In this document: one piece after another, positions 24,549-33,399 of the stretch
How positions within the stretch are numbered: position 1 is the first letter of the stretch
Layout of the letters: the number at the start of each line of letters is the position of its first letter
Source of the DNA: Solobacterium sp. UBA3691
GTDB taxonomy: Bacteria > Bacillota_I > Bacilli_A > Erysipelotrichales > Erysipelotrichaceae
Reading direction: 5' to 3'
Length of the DNA: 64,000 bases
Assembly (NCBI GenBank): GCA_002372175.1
Contig: DFIS01000049.1
Span: 1-64,000, forward strand
Made by a program: the position numbers and the translations under genes
Notes under the pieces: model-generated
Told to the model about the DNA's origin: nothing
Databases searched by the model: none
What the model saw: only the letters and a program-made list of their open reading frames with translations

Positions 24549-25535
24549 ATGTCAGGTCATAGTTTAGTTCTCTTTGATACATCACTTGGAACAACGAATC
24601 TAGGAGATGATATAATCTTTCAATCTGTTTTAAATGAGATGTCTGATATTATCAACCAGTATTCAATGATTCGGCTTGCAACCCATCTGGATAATTTCAA
24701 TCCTTTGCAAATAAGAAAAGGACAGAAAATATCATTTATTAAAAGCGCAGATCTAAAACTGATTTGCGGCACAAATTTGTTGATGGATGATCTTCATTTT
24801 AAAAGAGCTCCCCAGTTTAGATTGTATAAATGGAATAAAGTGTTATACGAAGGAGCTGTTTTGGTCGGTGTTGGATCAACTAATTATAAAACGATTAATC
24901 AGTATACCAGAAAGCTTTATCAATCAACTTTTTCATACAAGTATATTCATAGTGTTAGAGATGAATGGACTAAGGAATCAATGGAATCAATGGGATTTCA
25001 GGCTGTAAATACTGGTTGCCCAACAATGTGGGGAATAACAGAAGAGAAGTCGAAAATGATTCCGCATTCCAAAAGTGATCGTGTTGTATTCTCACTGAGT
25101 GGATATAATTCGCAGCTTGATCGCAATAATGATATGAAGATGATGGATATATTGTTCGAGCAGTATGATGATTTATATGCCTGGGTTCAAACAACAAGAG
25201 ATGAGCAGTATATTGATTCTATATTAAATGGTCGCAAAGTACATAAAATCAGATCTTTAGCTCTATATGACAAGTTCCTAAATGAAAATGATGTCGACTA
25301 TGTAGGAACAAGACTTCACGGTGGAGTTTATGCTTTACAACATGGTAAGAGGACGATTGTAGTTGCTATAGATAATCGTGCAAGAGGTTTTCATAACACA
25401 CACCAGCTTCCGATTGTAGAGAGACAAAATATTGAAGATTTGCGAGATATGATATCGTCAAATTTTACAACAAGTATTATTAATCCGAGAAAAGAGATCA
25501 ACGCTTTTTTAGAACAGTTTGATATTATCGATTGA
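24549..25535 (+). CDS. Polysaccharide pyruvyltransferase family protein
   Basis: A 328-residue soluble protein of the PF04230 type. The N terminus contains TNLGDDIIFQSVLNEM, the usual G-D nucleotide-binding start, and the C-terminal half contains YVGTRLHGGVYALQHGKRTIVV, the H-G donor-site motif shared by this GT-B-like family. Related enzymes add ketal-linked pyruvate from phosphoenolpyruvate to sugar residues, but some family members are not pyruvyltransferases. Start ATG 24549 follows AAGGAGTC. Codons are strongly AT-biased. The stop lies 7 bases before the glycerophosphotransferase-like gene, so both are likely cotranscribed with the ABC exporter. Confidence 0.82.
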   Translation: MSGHSLVLFDTSLGTTNLGDDIIFQSVLNEMSDIINQYSMIRLATHLDNFNPLQIRKGQKISFIKSADLKLICGTNLLMDDLHFKRAPQFRLYKWNKVLYEGAVLVGVGSTNYKTINQYTRKLYQSTFSYKYIHSVRDEWTKESMESMGFQAVNTGCPTMWGITEEKSKMIPHSKSDRVVFSLSGYNSQLDRNNDMKMMDILFEQYDDLYAWVQTTRDEQYIDSILNGRKVHKIRSLALYDKFLNENDVDYVGTRLHGGVYALQHGKRTIVVAIDNRARGFHNTHQLPIVERQNIEDLRDMISSNFTTSIINPRKEINAFLEQFDIID

Positions 25536-25542
25536 TAGCTAT

Positions 25543-26736
25543 ATGAATAATAAAGAGAAAATACTCTCAATAATACATCGTATTAATAATTGTACAAGAG
25601 CTTTATTCTTTTCAGTGTTTTATAAAAACCAAGATTATTTGTCAGGAATAGACTGTGATAAGATCATGTTTTTTTCATTTCAAGGAGAATATGCATGTAA
25701 TCCTAAATATATCAGTGAAAAGATCCATGAATTATCTCCTAACAAAAAAATAGTATGGGTATACCTTGAAAATGATCAGCAAAGTACATTTCCGGATTAT
25801 TGTAAAACAGTCTTATTCGCATCAAATGAGTACTATAAAGAACAGTTATCTTCTAAGGTTTTGATAGAAAACGCTTTCAATTATGCTCGTCTTCCGGTAA
25901 AAAAGAAAAAGGGTCAATACTATATACAGACAATGCATGGATCATTGGGAATTAAAAGGATTGGTAAGAATTCCAATCGAACACTCAGAAGAAATGCCAA
26001 AGGTTATTATAGTGCTAAAAATACGGATTATATAATCTCTAACAGCGAGTTTGAAGATATGGTTTACACAACCTCTTTCTGGGAAAAAACTCCAATAATT
26101 CGGTATGGCCATGCCAGAAATGATATTTTGATTTCGCCGATGGCAGAAAATCGCAGAAAAGAGATACGGCAGTTAGTCAGAAATCGCTTGCAAATTGATG
26201 ATCAAACAAAACTAGCTCTATACGCTCCTACATTTATAAGTCATCAAAATCATAACGAAGAAAAGTTGGACATAGTTCGGATAACTCAGGCATTTGAAGA
26301 AAAGTTTGGCGGGAAATGGAAAATCATCCTGCGTTTGCATCCTAGAGATTATCGAAAAAATGAGGAAAACACTAAATATGAGATTGATGGAAATATCATA
26401 TCTGATATTCAGGAACTGATGATTGCGGTTGATGTCGGAATTACAGATTATTCGAGTTGGATTTTTGATTTTTTGCTTACTGGCAAGCCTGGATTTGTGT
26501 TTGCTCCTGATTATCAGGAATATGAACAGGGAACGGGGTTTTATTATCCTTTAGAAGATACACCGTTTCCAATTGCTGTGAATAATGAATCCTTTGAAAA
26601 GAACATACAAGACTTTGACAACATTCATTATAAAAAAAGAATACAGGAATTCCTTGATCAAAAAGGTAGTATTGATGATGGGAATGCAGCAGAGAGAATA
26701 GCTGATTTTATTCTTAAACTGTGTCAGACTAATTGA
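25543..26736 (+). CDS. CDP-glycerol:glycerophosphotransferase family protein (TagF/TagB-like)
   Basis: A 397-residue protein of the PF04464 family, peripheral membrane enzymes that transfer glycerol phosphate or related polyol phosphates from CDP-polyols onto teichoic-acid-type polymers. Family landmarks are QTMHGSLGIKRIG, GHARNDIL, YAPTF, LRLHPRDYRK, VDVGITDYSSWIFDFLLTGK and EYEQGTGFYY. Length fits the catalytic unit without an N-terminal extension. ATG 25543 is taken as start, without a good ribosome site; TTG 25519, inside the preceding gene, is the alternative. Codons are very AT-rich. Together with the CDP-forming enzyme at 16908 this supports a polymer bearing polyol-phosphate groups. 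Confidence 0.84.
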   Translation: MNNKEKILSIIHRINNCTRALFFSVFYKNQDYLSGIDCDKIMFFSFQGEYACNPKYISEKIHELSPNKKIVWVYLENDQQSTFPDYCKTVLFASNEYYKEQLSSKVLIENAFNYARLPVKKKKGQYYIQTMHGSLGIKRIGKNSNRTLRRNAKGYYSAKNTDYIISNSEFEDMVYTTSFWEKTPIIRYGHARNDILISPMAENRRKEIRQLVRNRLQIDDQTKLALYAPTFISHQNHNEEKLDIVRITQAFEEKFGGKWKIILRLHPRDYRKNEENTKYEIDGNIISDIQELMIAVDVGITDYSSWIFDFLLTGKPGFVFAPDYQEYEQGTGFYYPLEDTPFPIAVNNESFEKNIQDFDNIHYKKRIQEFLDQKGSIDDGNAAERIADFILKLCQTN

Positions 26737-26784
26737 TTGTTTTGAACAAAAATGTGTGAGAAAAAGCGGGTGTTGATTCAATAC

Positions 26785-27747
26785 TTATTTTCGGAAATAC
26801 CAGTTGGCAAATGATGGAAAAAACCGGATAAGATAATACGCGCATTTTGCTTTTAGTGAAACATCTTTACTGATTTTTGAATCTTTCATTTCCCATTGAA
26901 TATGCTTGAGCAGGGGGGCATATTCTTCATTTTCCTTATCATTAGAATATGCTTTTTGTGTAGCAAGGTATAGCTTAAAAAGAATTAATCCACGGTTGAA
27001 TTGGAGCTCTTCCTTCAAATAAGGATAAGAAAGCAATAAGTCTTCTTCTCGCTTGCGGCAGGCAGACATAAGATCATATGCATTCTGGCAAGAAAACACA
27101 TGTGTTATACTCTGAGGAGTATTACGGTAATAGTATAGGACATCTTTTAAAAGAGCAATTTCTTCTGCTAGAATCAGTCTTTTATACGTTGTTGCCATAT
27201 CTTCATGTATCTCGCCGGCAGGAAATGGGGTGTGATGAATAATCTCTGCATTGTATAAATATCTCCAACAATGATTGGTTATTGTCCTGTCGTCGTGAAG
27301 CATTCTGATCAAGGCTTCTTCACTGTTAAGCTTTATACAATTGGTAGAGTACTCTTTGTGTATTAAACTATTATTGTTCAAGACGGTACAGTAATTAAAA
27401 GCTACCATTAAAACATGATTGTTTTTGAGAGCGGTAAAAGCTCGTTCAATCATTTCCGGATGAACATAGTCATCGCTGTCTACAAAGGCAATATATGCTC
27501 CATGTGCGCGTTCTATACCATAGTTTCGAGCTTCAGATACTCCTCTATTAGCATTATGATAAACAACTATCCTGCTATCTATGGATGCCCACTTGTCACA
27601 TATTTTAGGACTATTATCATTAGAACCATCATCAATCAGGATGATTTCAAGATTCTGATATGTCTGTGAAACAAGACTGCTGACACACTCATCAAGATAT
27701 TTTTCCGTATTATATACAGGTACGATGATACTGATCAATGGTCTCAT
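26785..27747 (-). CDS. Family 2 glycosyltransferase
   Basis: A 320-residue GT2 enzyme on the minus strand. It begins RPLISIIVPVYNTEKYLDEC, then IILIDDGSNDNSPKICD, ARNYGIERAHG and FVDSDDYVHPEM, the usual GT-A donor and metal motifs; HEDMATTYKRL follows on the acceptor side. It closely resembles the minus-strand GT2 at 53259-54275 (shared IERAHG.YIAF and SDD.VHP.MIE phrases) but has more AT-rich codons. The start has AAGGAGAC 5 bases upstream. It faces the glycerophosphotransferase-like gene tail to tail with 48 bases between, and is divergent from the pyruvyltransferase fusion gene. Confidence 0.85.
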   Translation of the reverse strand: MRPLISIIVPVYNTEKYLDECVSSLVSQTYQNLEIILIDDGSNDNSPKICDKWASIDSRIVVYHNANRGVSEARNYGIERAHGAYIAFVDSDDYVHPEMIERAFTALKNNHVLMVAFNYCTVLNNNSLIHKEYSTNCIKLNSEEALIRMLHDDRTITNHCWRYLYNAEIIHHTPFPAGEIHEDMATTYKRLILAEEIALLKDVLYYYRNTPQSITHVFSCQNAYDLMSACRKREEDLLLSYPYLKEELQFNRGLILFKLYLATQKAYSNDKENEEYAPLLKHIQWEMKDSKISKDVSLKAKCAYYLIRFFPSFANWYFRK

Positions 27748-27806
27748 AAGTCTCCTTCATTCGGTGGCTATTTCATAAATATTATACATGTTATTTCCCC
27801 ACGGAG

Positions 27807-27812
27807 TATAAT
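27807..27812 (+). promoter_or_regulatory. Candidate -10 box of the pyruvyltransferase/FrhB fusion gene
   Basis: Perfect TATAAT ends 20 bases before the ATG at 27833. The leader has only a weak AAAGAGAAA ribosome site. No good -35 is visible at 16-18 bases. Confidence 0.45.
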
Positions 27813-27832
27813 AATATACAAAGAGAAATACT

Positions 27833-30145
27833 ATGAAACAAATTGGTATTCTGACATTTCATAAAGCATATAACTATGGCGCAGCTTTACAGGTATATGC
27901 TTTATCACGTTTTCTGAGGGATTCCGGATATGATGTGGAAGTGATCGATTATCTATCGGAAAGACATCTGCGCAATGTTCAAAGATATAAAAAACCGGTA
28001 AATCGCGGTGCTCTGGAAGAAGATCTTCTGAACATGCGCTATGGGGCTTTCCTGACCTCCAGAAACGATGATTTCCATATGTTTGCAGAGAAATACCTGC
28101 CCCTAAGTAAAAACCGTAATATCACCTCTGCCCAGTTTCCTGGTGCAGTAAATGCATATGACGCAGTGATCTGTGGCAGTGATCAGATCTGGAATCCTAG
28201 ACTTCCTGATGCCGATACAGATTATTTCCTGCCGTTTGACAGTACTGCTAGAAAGATTGCCTATGGCATCAGTCTAGGAAACGGATATCCGGGAGAGTAT
28301 GAGCGTCCTGAGATGATCAGAAAAGCTGTTTTGGACTTTGATTTCCTGTCTTTCCGTGAAGAGGCAGCCATAACCAGGATGACACATTTCTGTGATCTGA
28401 AGAGAATGCCTGAGATCACCTGTGATCCAAGCATGTTACTGAGGGCGGAAGTATACGAAGAACTGGCGGGAGAAAAACAACAGAAAGAACCTTATATCTT
28501 TGTCTATGCACTTGGTGGGCGTAAAAGGACCATAGAAGCCGCTGAGAGGCTATCCAGGGCAAGAAACATACCGTATTGGGGAATGCTGTCGGGACCGCCG
28601 AAAGCATACTGGAAAGCCCTGCATGGGCATCTGATGAAAGGAGAACAGGGACCGCAGGACTTTCTGCGTATGATCCGTGATGCTGAATATGTCGTTACAG
28701 ATTCTTTTCACGGTGCTGTATTCTCGATCCTCTTCGGCAAGAAGTTTTCTTTGATCCTCAGAGAAGATGAACGAGGAAATATCATCCGTGATGAAAGACT
28801 TGCACAGCTGACAAAGATATTCCGGCTGGAAGATCACTGCGTCCGTGCCAAAGACATCCTCAATGCATCATTCACCGAGCTGGATAAAGAACAGATTGAG
28901 ACAATACGACAGACATATGCGTATACTTCGGCAGATTATCTTCATCGGGCACTGGCCGGTGAAGATAACCCTGAACACAGAGATCTGCTGTTTGAACAGG
29001 GGATGATCTGTCCTTCTGATCTTTGTACATCCTGTTATGCATGCCGGAATATCTGTCCTGCCGACGCTGTTGAACTGTATCCTGCGGAAGACGGAAGACT
29101 GCTTCCCCGCATCAACGCTGAGCGCTGCCTTCACTGTCGGAAATGTACGGATGTCTGCCAGGCACGTACACTTGTGCAGAGGTATCCTGTCAGGCATACG
29201 TATGCGGCGCAATGGCTGAATCAGGAAGAGGCTATCAGCTCATCCACCAGCGGTCTGGCATATCTGCTTTCGGAGAGATTTGCACAGAAGAACGGATATG
29301 TCTATGGGGCAGGTATCGATCATGATCTCTGTGTCAGACATTACGGTACCGATGATCCTTTTGAACTGGAAGGTATGCGCACTTCCAAGTATGCACAGAG
29401 CGACATGGGATATATCTGCCGGGATGTACAGAAGAAGCTGAAAGAGGGAAGACAGGTATTATTCACAGGCACACCCTGTCAGATCGCAGGCCTCCGTCAG
29501 TATCTTGGCAGGGAATATGATGGTCTTTACTGCCTGGATCTCGTCTGCCACGGAGCACCGCCGATGTCATATCTTCATGATCATCTGATGACATTTGATC
29601 AGGACTACGATACATACAGCTTCCGTGGCGGAAAGAAAGACAAGCAGTTCTCACTTTGGAAAGACGGCAGGACCGTACACAGTGCCCCGAACTGGCAGGA
29701 CAGATATTACTTCGCATATGAGGCGAATATGATCATGGCAGAGAACTGTTATTCCTGTCCGTATGCCGATACGAAAAGAGTCGGAGATATCACCCTCGGG
29801 GATTTCTGGGGTATCGACCGCAGGAGCCTGAAAGAACCCATGACCGGAAGGATTGCCTTGGTCCTGGTCAATACCGGAAAAGGGGAGGAGCTCCTGGAGA
29901 TGATCAGAGAGGATCTCCTCTGTGAGGAAAGAGATATCCGGGATGCCCTGCCGAAAAACCCCAATCTTACGGCGCCGACAAAAGCAGCTGTGATCCGAAG
30001 ATCGTTCATGGATGAATACAGGAAAACACAGAACTTCGAAACAGCTTTTGAACGTTCAAAAGCAGCCGAAAGACATAAAAAAGTGATCTTCAGGCATACT
30101 CCCGTCGGGAAGATCTTGTGGAAGATCAAAAAGAAACTGAAATAG
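27833..30145 (+). CDS. Fusion: polysaccharide pyruvyltransferase domain + 2x[4Fe-4S] ferredoxin + FrhB-like domain
   Basis: A 770-residue soluble protein with three parts. Residues 1 to about 375 are PF04230-type: NYGAALQVYALSRFL, ICGSDQIWNP and VTDSFHGAVFSILFGKKF. From about residue 397 come two ferredoxin-type clusters, CTSCYACRNIC and CLHCRKCTDVC, with all eight cysteines present. The rest is the FrhB/coenzyme F420 hydrogenase beta-like domain (FTGTPCQIAGLRQYLG, LVCHGAPPMS, CYSCPYADTKRVGDITLGDFWG). The two halves are often neighbouring genes in polysaccharide loci; here they form one continuous frame. The FrhB part suggests a flavin- or iron-sulfur-dependent redox step coupled to sugar modification; its substrate is unknown. 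GC content returns to the higher level with this gene. Confidence 0.87.
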   Translation: MKQIGILTFHKAYNYGAALQVYALSRFLRDSGYDVEVIDYLSERHLRNVQRYKKPVNRGALEEDLLNMRYGAFLTSRNDDFHMFAEKYLPLSKNRNITSAQFPGAVNAYDAVICGSDQIWNPRLPDADTDYFLPFDSTARKIAYGISLGNGYPGEYERPEMIRKAVLDFDFLSFREEAAITRMTHFCDLKRMPEITCDPSMLLRAEVYEELAGEKQQKEPYIFVYALGGRKRTIEAAERLSRARNIPYWGMLSGPPKAYWKALHGHLMKGEQGPQDFLRMIRDAEYVVTDSFHGAVFSILFGKKFSLILREDERGNIIRDERLAQLTKIFRLEDHCVRAKDILNASFTELDKEQIETIRQTYAYTSADYLHRALAGEDNPEHRDLLFEQGMICPSDLCTSCYACRNICPADAVELYPAEDGRLLPRINAERCLHCRKCTDVCQARTLVQRYPVRHTYAAQWLNQEEAISSSTSGLAYLLSERFAQKNGYVYGAGIDHDLCVRHYGTDDPFELEGMRTSKYAQSDMGYICRDVQKKLKEGRQVLFTGTPCQIAGLRQYLGREYDGLYCLDLVCHGAPPMSYLHDHLMTFDQDYDTYSFRGGKKDKQFSLWKDGRTVHSAPNWQDRYYFAYEANMIMAENCYSCPYADTKRVGDITLGDFWGIDRRSLKEPMTGRIALVLVNTGKGEELLEMIREDLLCEERDIRDALPKNPNLTAPTKAAVIRRSFMDEYRKTQNFETAFERSKAAERHKKVIFRHTPVGKILWKIKKKLK

Positions 30146-30173
30146 AAAAGACCGCAGGAGAGGATTCTGTGGT
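30144..30173 (-). terminator. Terminator between convergent genes
   Basis: On the minus strand ACCACAG pairs with CTGCGGT (plus 30151-30157 with 30167-30173, one wobble), followed by CTTTTC. It would end the minus-strand kinase gene; its first arm touches that gene's stop. Confidence 0.5.
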
Positions 30174-31114
30174 TACTGTATACCGAACTGTTTCAGGACG
30201 GAGGGTACCGTCAGGATCTTTGCCTGTGTCATGGGGAAACCGGAGAGGTCCGCATTCATGAAGCGTCCGAGGTAAAACTGTACATCAAACATACGGGTCT
30301 TTTCCGTGATCCGCTGGATATGGATATCCGCAAAAGCCGCAAGATACAGATCGATCACATCCTCATCCGTATGGATTCCACGATTCCTGCAGAATGCCAG
30401 GATGCGGTCGGCAAATGCCGAGGTGTGGAAGTACGCAAAGGCATCTGCGCTGCGGGAAGTCATGACAAAGTAGAAGATATCGTAGAACAGCGGCAGGATA
30501 CTGATATTGTCGAGATCAATCAAGGTGATACGATCATCGTTCCAGAGGATGTTGCGTGTATTCAGATCACCATGCTGGACACAGTAGTATACGCTTCTTT
30601 CAGTGCCGGCAATATCGATCGTACGCTCCGTCAGCTCTGCCTTCGCCAATGCCCCGAAACAATAATCCAGGACCTTCTGAAAGTGCTCTTCATCCCGGTA
30701 TGTCTGTCCTTTGACAAACGGTGCTCTCATCAGCGTATGTTCATCATCAAAGGCAAAGGTACAGGCATCATAGGGCAGGCGGTCATACAGTGTTTTGATC
30801 CTGTCCCTGATCGAGATGTAGTTATCCCTGGCGTATGGAGAATAATAGACGCAGTCAGGGAAGATCGCCGCTGCTTTGAAGTACGAAATATGCAGGCGTC
30901 CCTTCCGGTATGTACATGCATTCTTCTTTTCTGAATATACGGTTACGGTCTTCGGGATATCCTGCAGATGTATACGGGTATCCTCAGAATGGACGAAAGA
31001 AGCCCCTCTGACGATATATCTTCCGTTATCCAGAATAAAGGCAAATCTCTGTACAGCTTCTTTTCTTTTGCACAGCTGTCTGAGTCTGGAGGTTAGTGAG
31101 AACAATTTGAACAT
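30173..31114 (-). CDS. APH/choline-kinase-fold phosphotransferase
   Basis: A 313-residue protein of the aminoglycoside-phosphotransferase-like kinase superfamily. The catalytic loop HGDLNTRN (His181, Asp183, Asn188) and the metal-binding strand LIDLDN (Asp200, Asp202) are intact. This superfamily includes choline, ethanolamine, hydroxyalkyl and sugar kinases, and also CotS-like proteins; the loop does not match classical LicA closely, so choline kinase activity is only a possibility. It lies among glycosyltransferases and may phosphorylate a small alcohol or sugar for the LicD/TagF-type enzymes. The frame extends to a TTG at 31162, but ATG 31114 is the best start and lies 6 bases after a perfect minus-strand TATAAT, suggesting a leaderless transcript. 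Confidence 0.72.
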   Translation of the reverse strand: MFKLFSLTSRLRQLCKRKEAVQRFAFILDNGRYIVRGASFVHSEDTRIHLQDIPKTVTVYSEKKNACTYRKGRLHISYFKAAAIFPDCVYYSPYARDNYISIRDRIKTLYDRLPYDACTFAFDDEHTLMRAPFVKGQTYRDEEHFQKVLDYCFGALAKAELTERTIDIAGTERSVYYCVQHGDLNTRNILWNDDRITLIDLDNISILPLFYDIFYFVMTSRSADAFAYFHTSAFADRILAFCRNRGIHTDEDVIDLYLAAFADIHIQRITEKTRMFDVQFYLGRFMNADLSGFPMTQAKILTVPSVLKQFGIQ

Positions 31115-31120
31115 ACTGAT

Positions 31121-31149
31121 ATTATACTGCCGAAATACCGCTGTGCGAA
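31121..31149 (-). promoter_or_regulatory. Candidate leaderless promoter of the kinase gene
   Basis: Read on the minus strand: TTCGCA, 17-base spacer, TATAAT, then 6 bases to the ATG at 31114. No Shine-Dalgarno precedes the ATG. It is divergent from the plus-strand promoter at 31156-31184. Confidence 0.6.
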
Positions 31150-31155
31150 GGCTTG

Positions 31156-31184
31156 TTGACAATTGCGCTGTGACAGGGGATAGT
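31156..31184 (+). promoter_or_regulatory. Promoter of the GT2 gene at 31207
   Basis: TTGACA (31156-31161), 17-base spacer and GATAGT (31179-31184). Unlike its divergent neighbour it has a leader with a strong AGAGGAAGGAA ribosome site before the ATG at 31207. Confidence 0.6.
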
Positions 31185-31206
31185 TAATTCGTAGAGGAAG
31201 GAACAG

Positions 31207-32184
31207 ATGACCCGATCACCGAAAGTCAGTATTATCACGCCGTGCCTGAACGGGGAACCGTATCTTGACAGGTATTTTCAGTGTATTCTTGCACAGACAT
31301 ATCCCTGCCTGGAACTGATCTTTGTGAACGATGGTTCAGCTGACAGGAGTGAAGAGACTGCGCTGTCCTATCAGGATAAACTGACAGAGAAGGGCATCGT
31401 GTTTCAGTATATTGATCAGGAGAATGCGGGACAGGCAGCTGCTGTCAACCGCGGTCTGCAGATCTGCAGCGGAGACTATCTGTTCTGGCCGGATTGTGAT
31501 GACTGGTTCTCAGATGACTATATCGAAAGACTTGTTCAGTACATGGAGAATCATCTTGCCGCGGGTATCGCCCAGGGTGAAACTGTCCGTGTTTATCCGG
31601 AGGAATCTGAGAAAAGATCCGAAGTACAGCACTACCGGAAAGAAGAACCATACAAGTTCCGTGATTTCATCTTTGAAAATGATGTCAAATTCGGCGGTTT
31701 CATGGCCCGTACGGCGTATCTGAGAGAGATGCTTCCGGGAATGTATATCTATGAAAACAGGGCAGGACAGAACTGGCAGCTGCTGCTCCCGGTACTGTAT
31801 AAGTATGAATTCGGCTATGTGAAAGGGACATACTATTACTACCGTATTCATCAGGACAGTCATTCGCATCGGGAGAAGGACTATGCATCGATCAGGCAGA
31901 AGACATATCACCACGAAGATGTGGTGAAGCATTCAGTCGATGTCATAGATATGCCTGCAGAGGAACTGGACAAACTCTTTCAGGAGATCGAGATCCATTA
32001 TCTGTGCAAACGTATACGTCTGGCAGCCCGTTATCATCAGACAGAAGATCTGAAAGAGGATTACCGGAAACTGAAAGAAAAAACGGTACCTCCTCTGAAG
32101 TACCGTCACCTGTATAACAAAGAGACAAACACCATATACGGCAAACTGTACAAGACATACCGCCGGGTGATAAAGAAACACTGA
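31207..32184 (+). CDS. Family 2 glycosyltransferase
   Basis: A 325-residue GT2 enzyme: PKVSIITPCLNGEPYLDRYF at the N terminus, LIFVNDGSADRSEE, NAGQAAAVNRGLQ and the metal site WPDCDDWFSDDY. The DCDD variant of the DxD motif and the C-terminal YRIHQDSHSHREKDY stretch place it in a branch common in capsule loci. A basic C terminus (YKTYRRVIKKH) suggests membrane association. The start follows AGAGGAAGG. It is convergent with the next GT2 gene, their stops only 7 bases apart around a terminator. Confidence 0.85.
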   Translation: MTRSPKVSIITPCLNGEPYLDRYFQCILAQTYPCLELIFVNDGSADRSEETALSYQDKLTEKGIVFQYIDQENAGQAAAVNRGLQICSGDYLFWPDCDDWFSDDYIERLVQYMENHLAAGIAQGETVRVYPEESEKRSEVQHYRKEEPYKFRDFIFENDVKFGGFMARTAYLREMLPGMYIYENRAGQNWQLLLPVLYKYEFGYVKGTYYYYRIHQDSHSHREKDYASIRQKTYHHEDVVKHSVDVIDMPAEELDKLFQEIEIHYLCKRIRLAARYHQTEDLKEDYRKLKEKTVPPLKYRHLYNKETNTIYGKLYKTYRRVIKKH

Positions 32185-32208
32185 AGCAGGATCACTGCTT
32201 CTTTTTAT
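32183..32208 (+). terminator. Rho-independent terminator between convergent GT2 genes
   Basis: GAAGCAG (32183-32189), loop GATCA, CTGCTTC (32195-32201), then TTTTTATT. Stem is perfect. The right arm overlaps the last codons of the minus-strand gene. Confidence 0.8.
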
Positions 32209-33376
32209 TTACAGCTTTGCGGATCTTTCCGGGCAGCCACGTAAGTACTTTTCCTGTCCGGTAGGCAGGGGAGTTCTTCAGCCTGCGGACCTCTTCCTGC
32301 AGTTCATGGATACGGTCCTCCTGTATACATGCCTGAATATCAAGAAGCTCGAGCTGATTCTGCGTAAGGTTCTGTATGTCCGGGATCCCGTAAGCGTCCT
32401 GATGTACCTTTAAAACTTTACGGATATGTCTTAACCTGCGCATATGCTTAGGCTTCTGATAGAACGAATCCGGATGATCAAGCATGCCTGTCTCGGGGAA
32501 AAAGCTGAAGACCAGCTCTCTTTCTGCTTTTGCCAGAGCGGGAAGTGAAACACTGAACCTGTTCAGGCTGTATACGATGTGCATGATCGAAGCATTCACA
32601 TATCCAGCTTCCAGCTCTTCGTATATGCCGCGTTTCTTTAATTCATGATAAATACCGCGTTCAGCCTCAATGAAACATAACGGATCTCTGGGTCTGAGCG
32701 TATCCACACTGTCTGTGATACCCTTGCGGTAGTTGACCAGTACATCACTGATCCAGGTGATCTTTTCTGCCAGAACCGAAGCCATGAAGATAAAGTAAAC
32801 ATCCTCGGTATTGGCAAGGGCCTGAAAACGCAGTCCTTCCTTACGTATCATCTCCGTACGGTAGAGATTGGCCCATATCGCCGGGGTATTGATCATCAGG
32901 AGATTGTCATGACAGTCTCTGTACGAAAGAACCGGAAGGTCTTTCAGCAGATCAAGCTTCAGCCCGAGTCCTTCACCGGATACATGGGTATTGGTGTCGT
33001 AGAACCGGAACCTGCACATGCAGAGATCCGCATCTTTCTCCTTCGCCCTTTTATAAAGCTTTTCCAGCAGTTCCTTCTCAAAGAAATCATCCGCATCAAG
33101 AAAGATCAGATATTCTCCCTGTGCCTGATCAATGCCGATATTGCGGGCAGGACCGCATCCCTGATTCTCTTTGGTGATCACGCGTATGCGTTTATCCTTT
33201 GCGGCATATTCCTCCAGGATCAAAGGGGAATTATCAGAAGAACCATCATTTACGCAGAGTATCTCAAAATCTGTCATCGTCTGCACGAGCAGGGAATCAA
33301 GACACTCTCTTAAATATTTTTCGGCATTGTATACAGGAATGATCACGGATACAGCCGGGTTACTTTTCTTTTCCAT
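32192..33376 (-). CDS. Family 2 glycosyltransferase with C-terminal extension
   Basis: A 394-residue GT2 enzyme: NPAVSVIIPVYNAEKYLREC, ILCVNDGSSDNSPLILEEY, GPARNIGIDQAQGEYLIFLD with metal-binding DADDFFE, and an acceptor region with NTEDVYFIFMASV. Beyond the catalytic domain it carries about 70 residues with a probable coiled coil (LELLDIQACIQEDRIHELQEEVRRL) and a basic tail (KIRKAVNKKKQ), a feature of GT2 enzymes that bind each other or the membrane. The ATG at 33376 lacks a ribosome site and stands 6 bases after a minus-strand TACAAT. It is divergent from the GT2 gene at 33454. Confidence 0.85.
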   Translation of the reverse strand: MEKKSNPAVSVIIPVYNAEKYLRECLDSLLVQTMTDFEILCVNDGSSDNSPLILEEYAAKDKRIRVITKENQGCGPARNIGIDQAQGEYLIFLDADDFFEKELLEKLYKRAKEKDADLCMCRFRFYDTNTHVSGEGLGLKLDLLKDLPVLSYRDCHDNLLMINTPAIWANLYRTEMIRKEGLRFQALANTEDVYFIFMASVLAEKITWISDVLVNYRKGITDSVDTLRPRDPLCFIEAERGIYHELKKRGIYEELEAGYVNASIMHIVYSLNRFSVSLPALAKAERELVFSFFPETGMLDHPDSFYQKPKHMRRLRHIRKVLKVHQDAYGIPDIQNLTQNQLELLDIQACIQEDRIHELQEEVRRLKNSPAYRTGKVLTWLPGKIRKAVNKKKQ

Positions 33377-33382
33377 ATCAAT

Positions 33383-33388
33383 ATTGTA
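33383..33388 (-). promoter_or_regulatory. Candidate -10 box of a possible leaderless gene (minus strand)
   Basis: Minus-strand TACAAT ends 6 bases before the ATG at 33376. No good -35 is present at 17 bases (ATGCCG), so this is the weakest of the leaderless candidates. Confidence 0.35.
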
Positions 33389-33399
33389 AAGGAGAAATC

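Noticed and set aside
30320..30934. 204-codon plus-strand frame opposite the kinase gene
   Set aside because: Antisense to an intact kinase with catalytic motifs; no ribosome site or recognisable domain.
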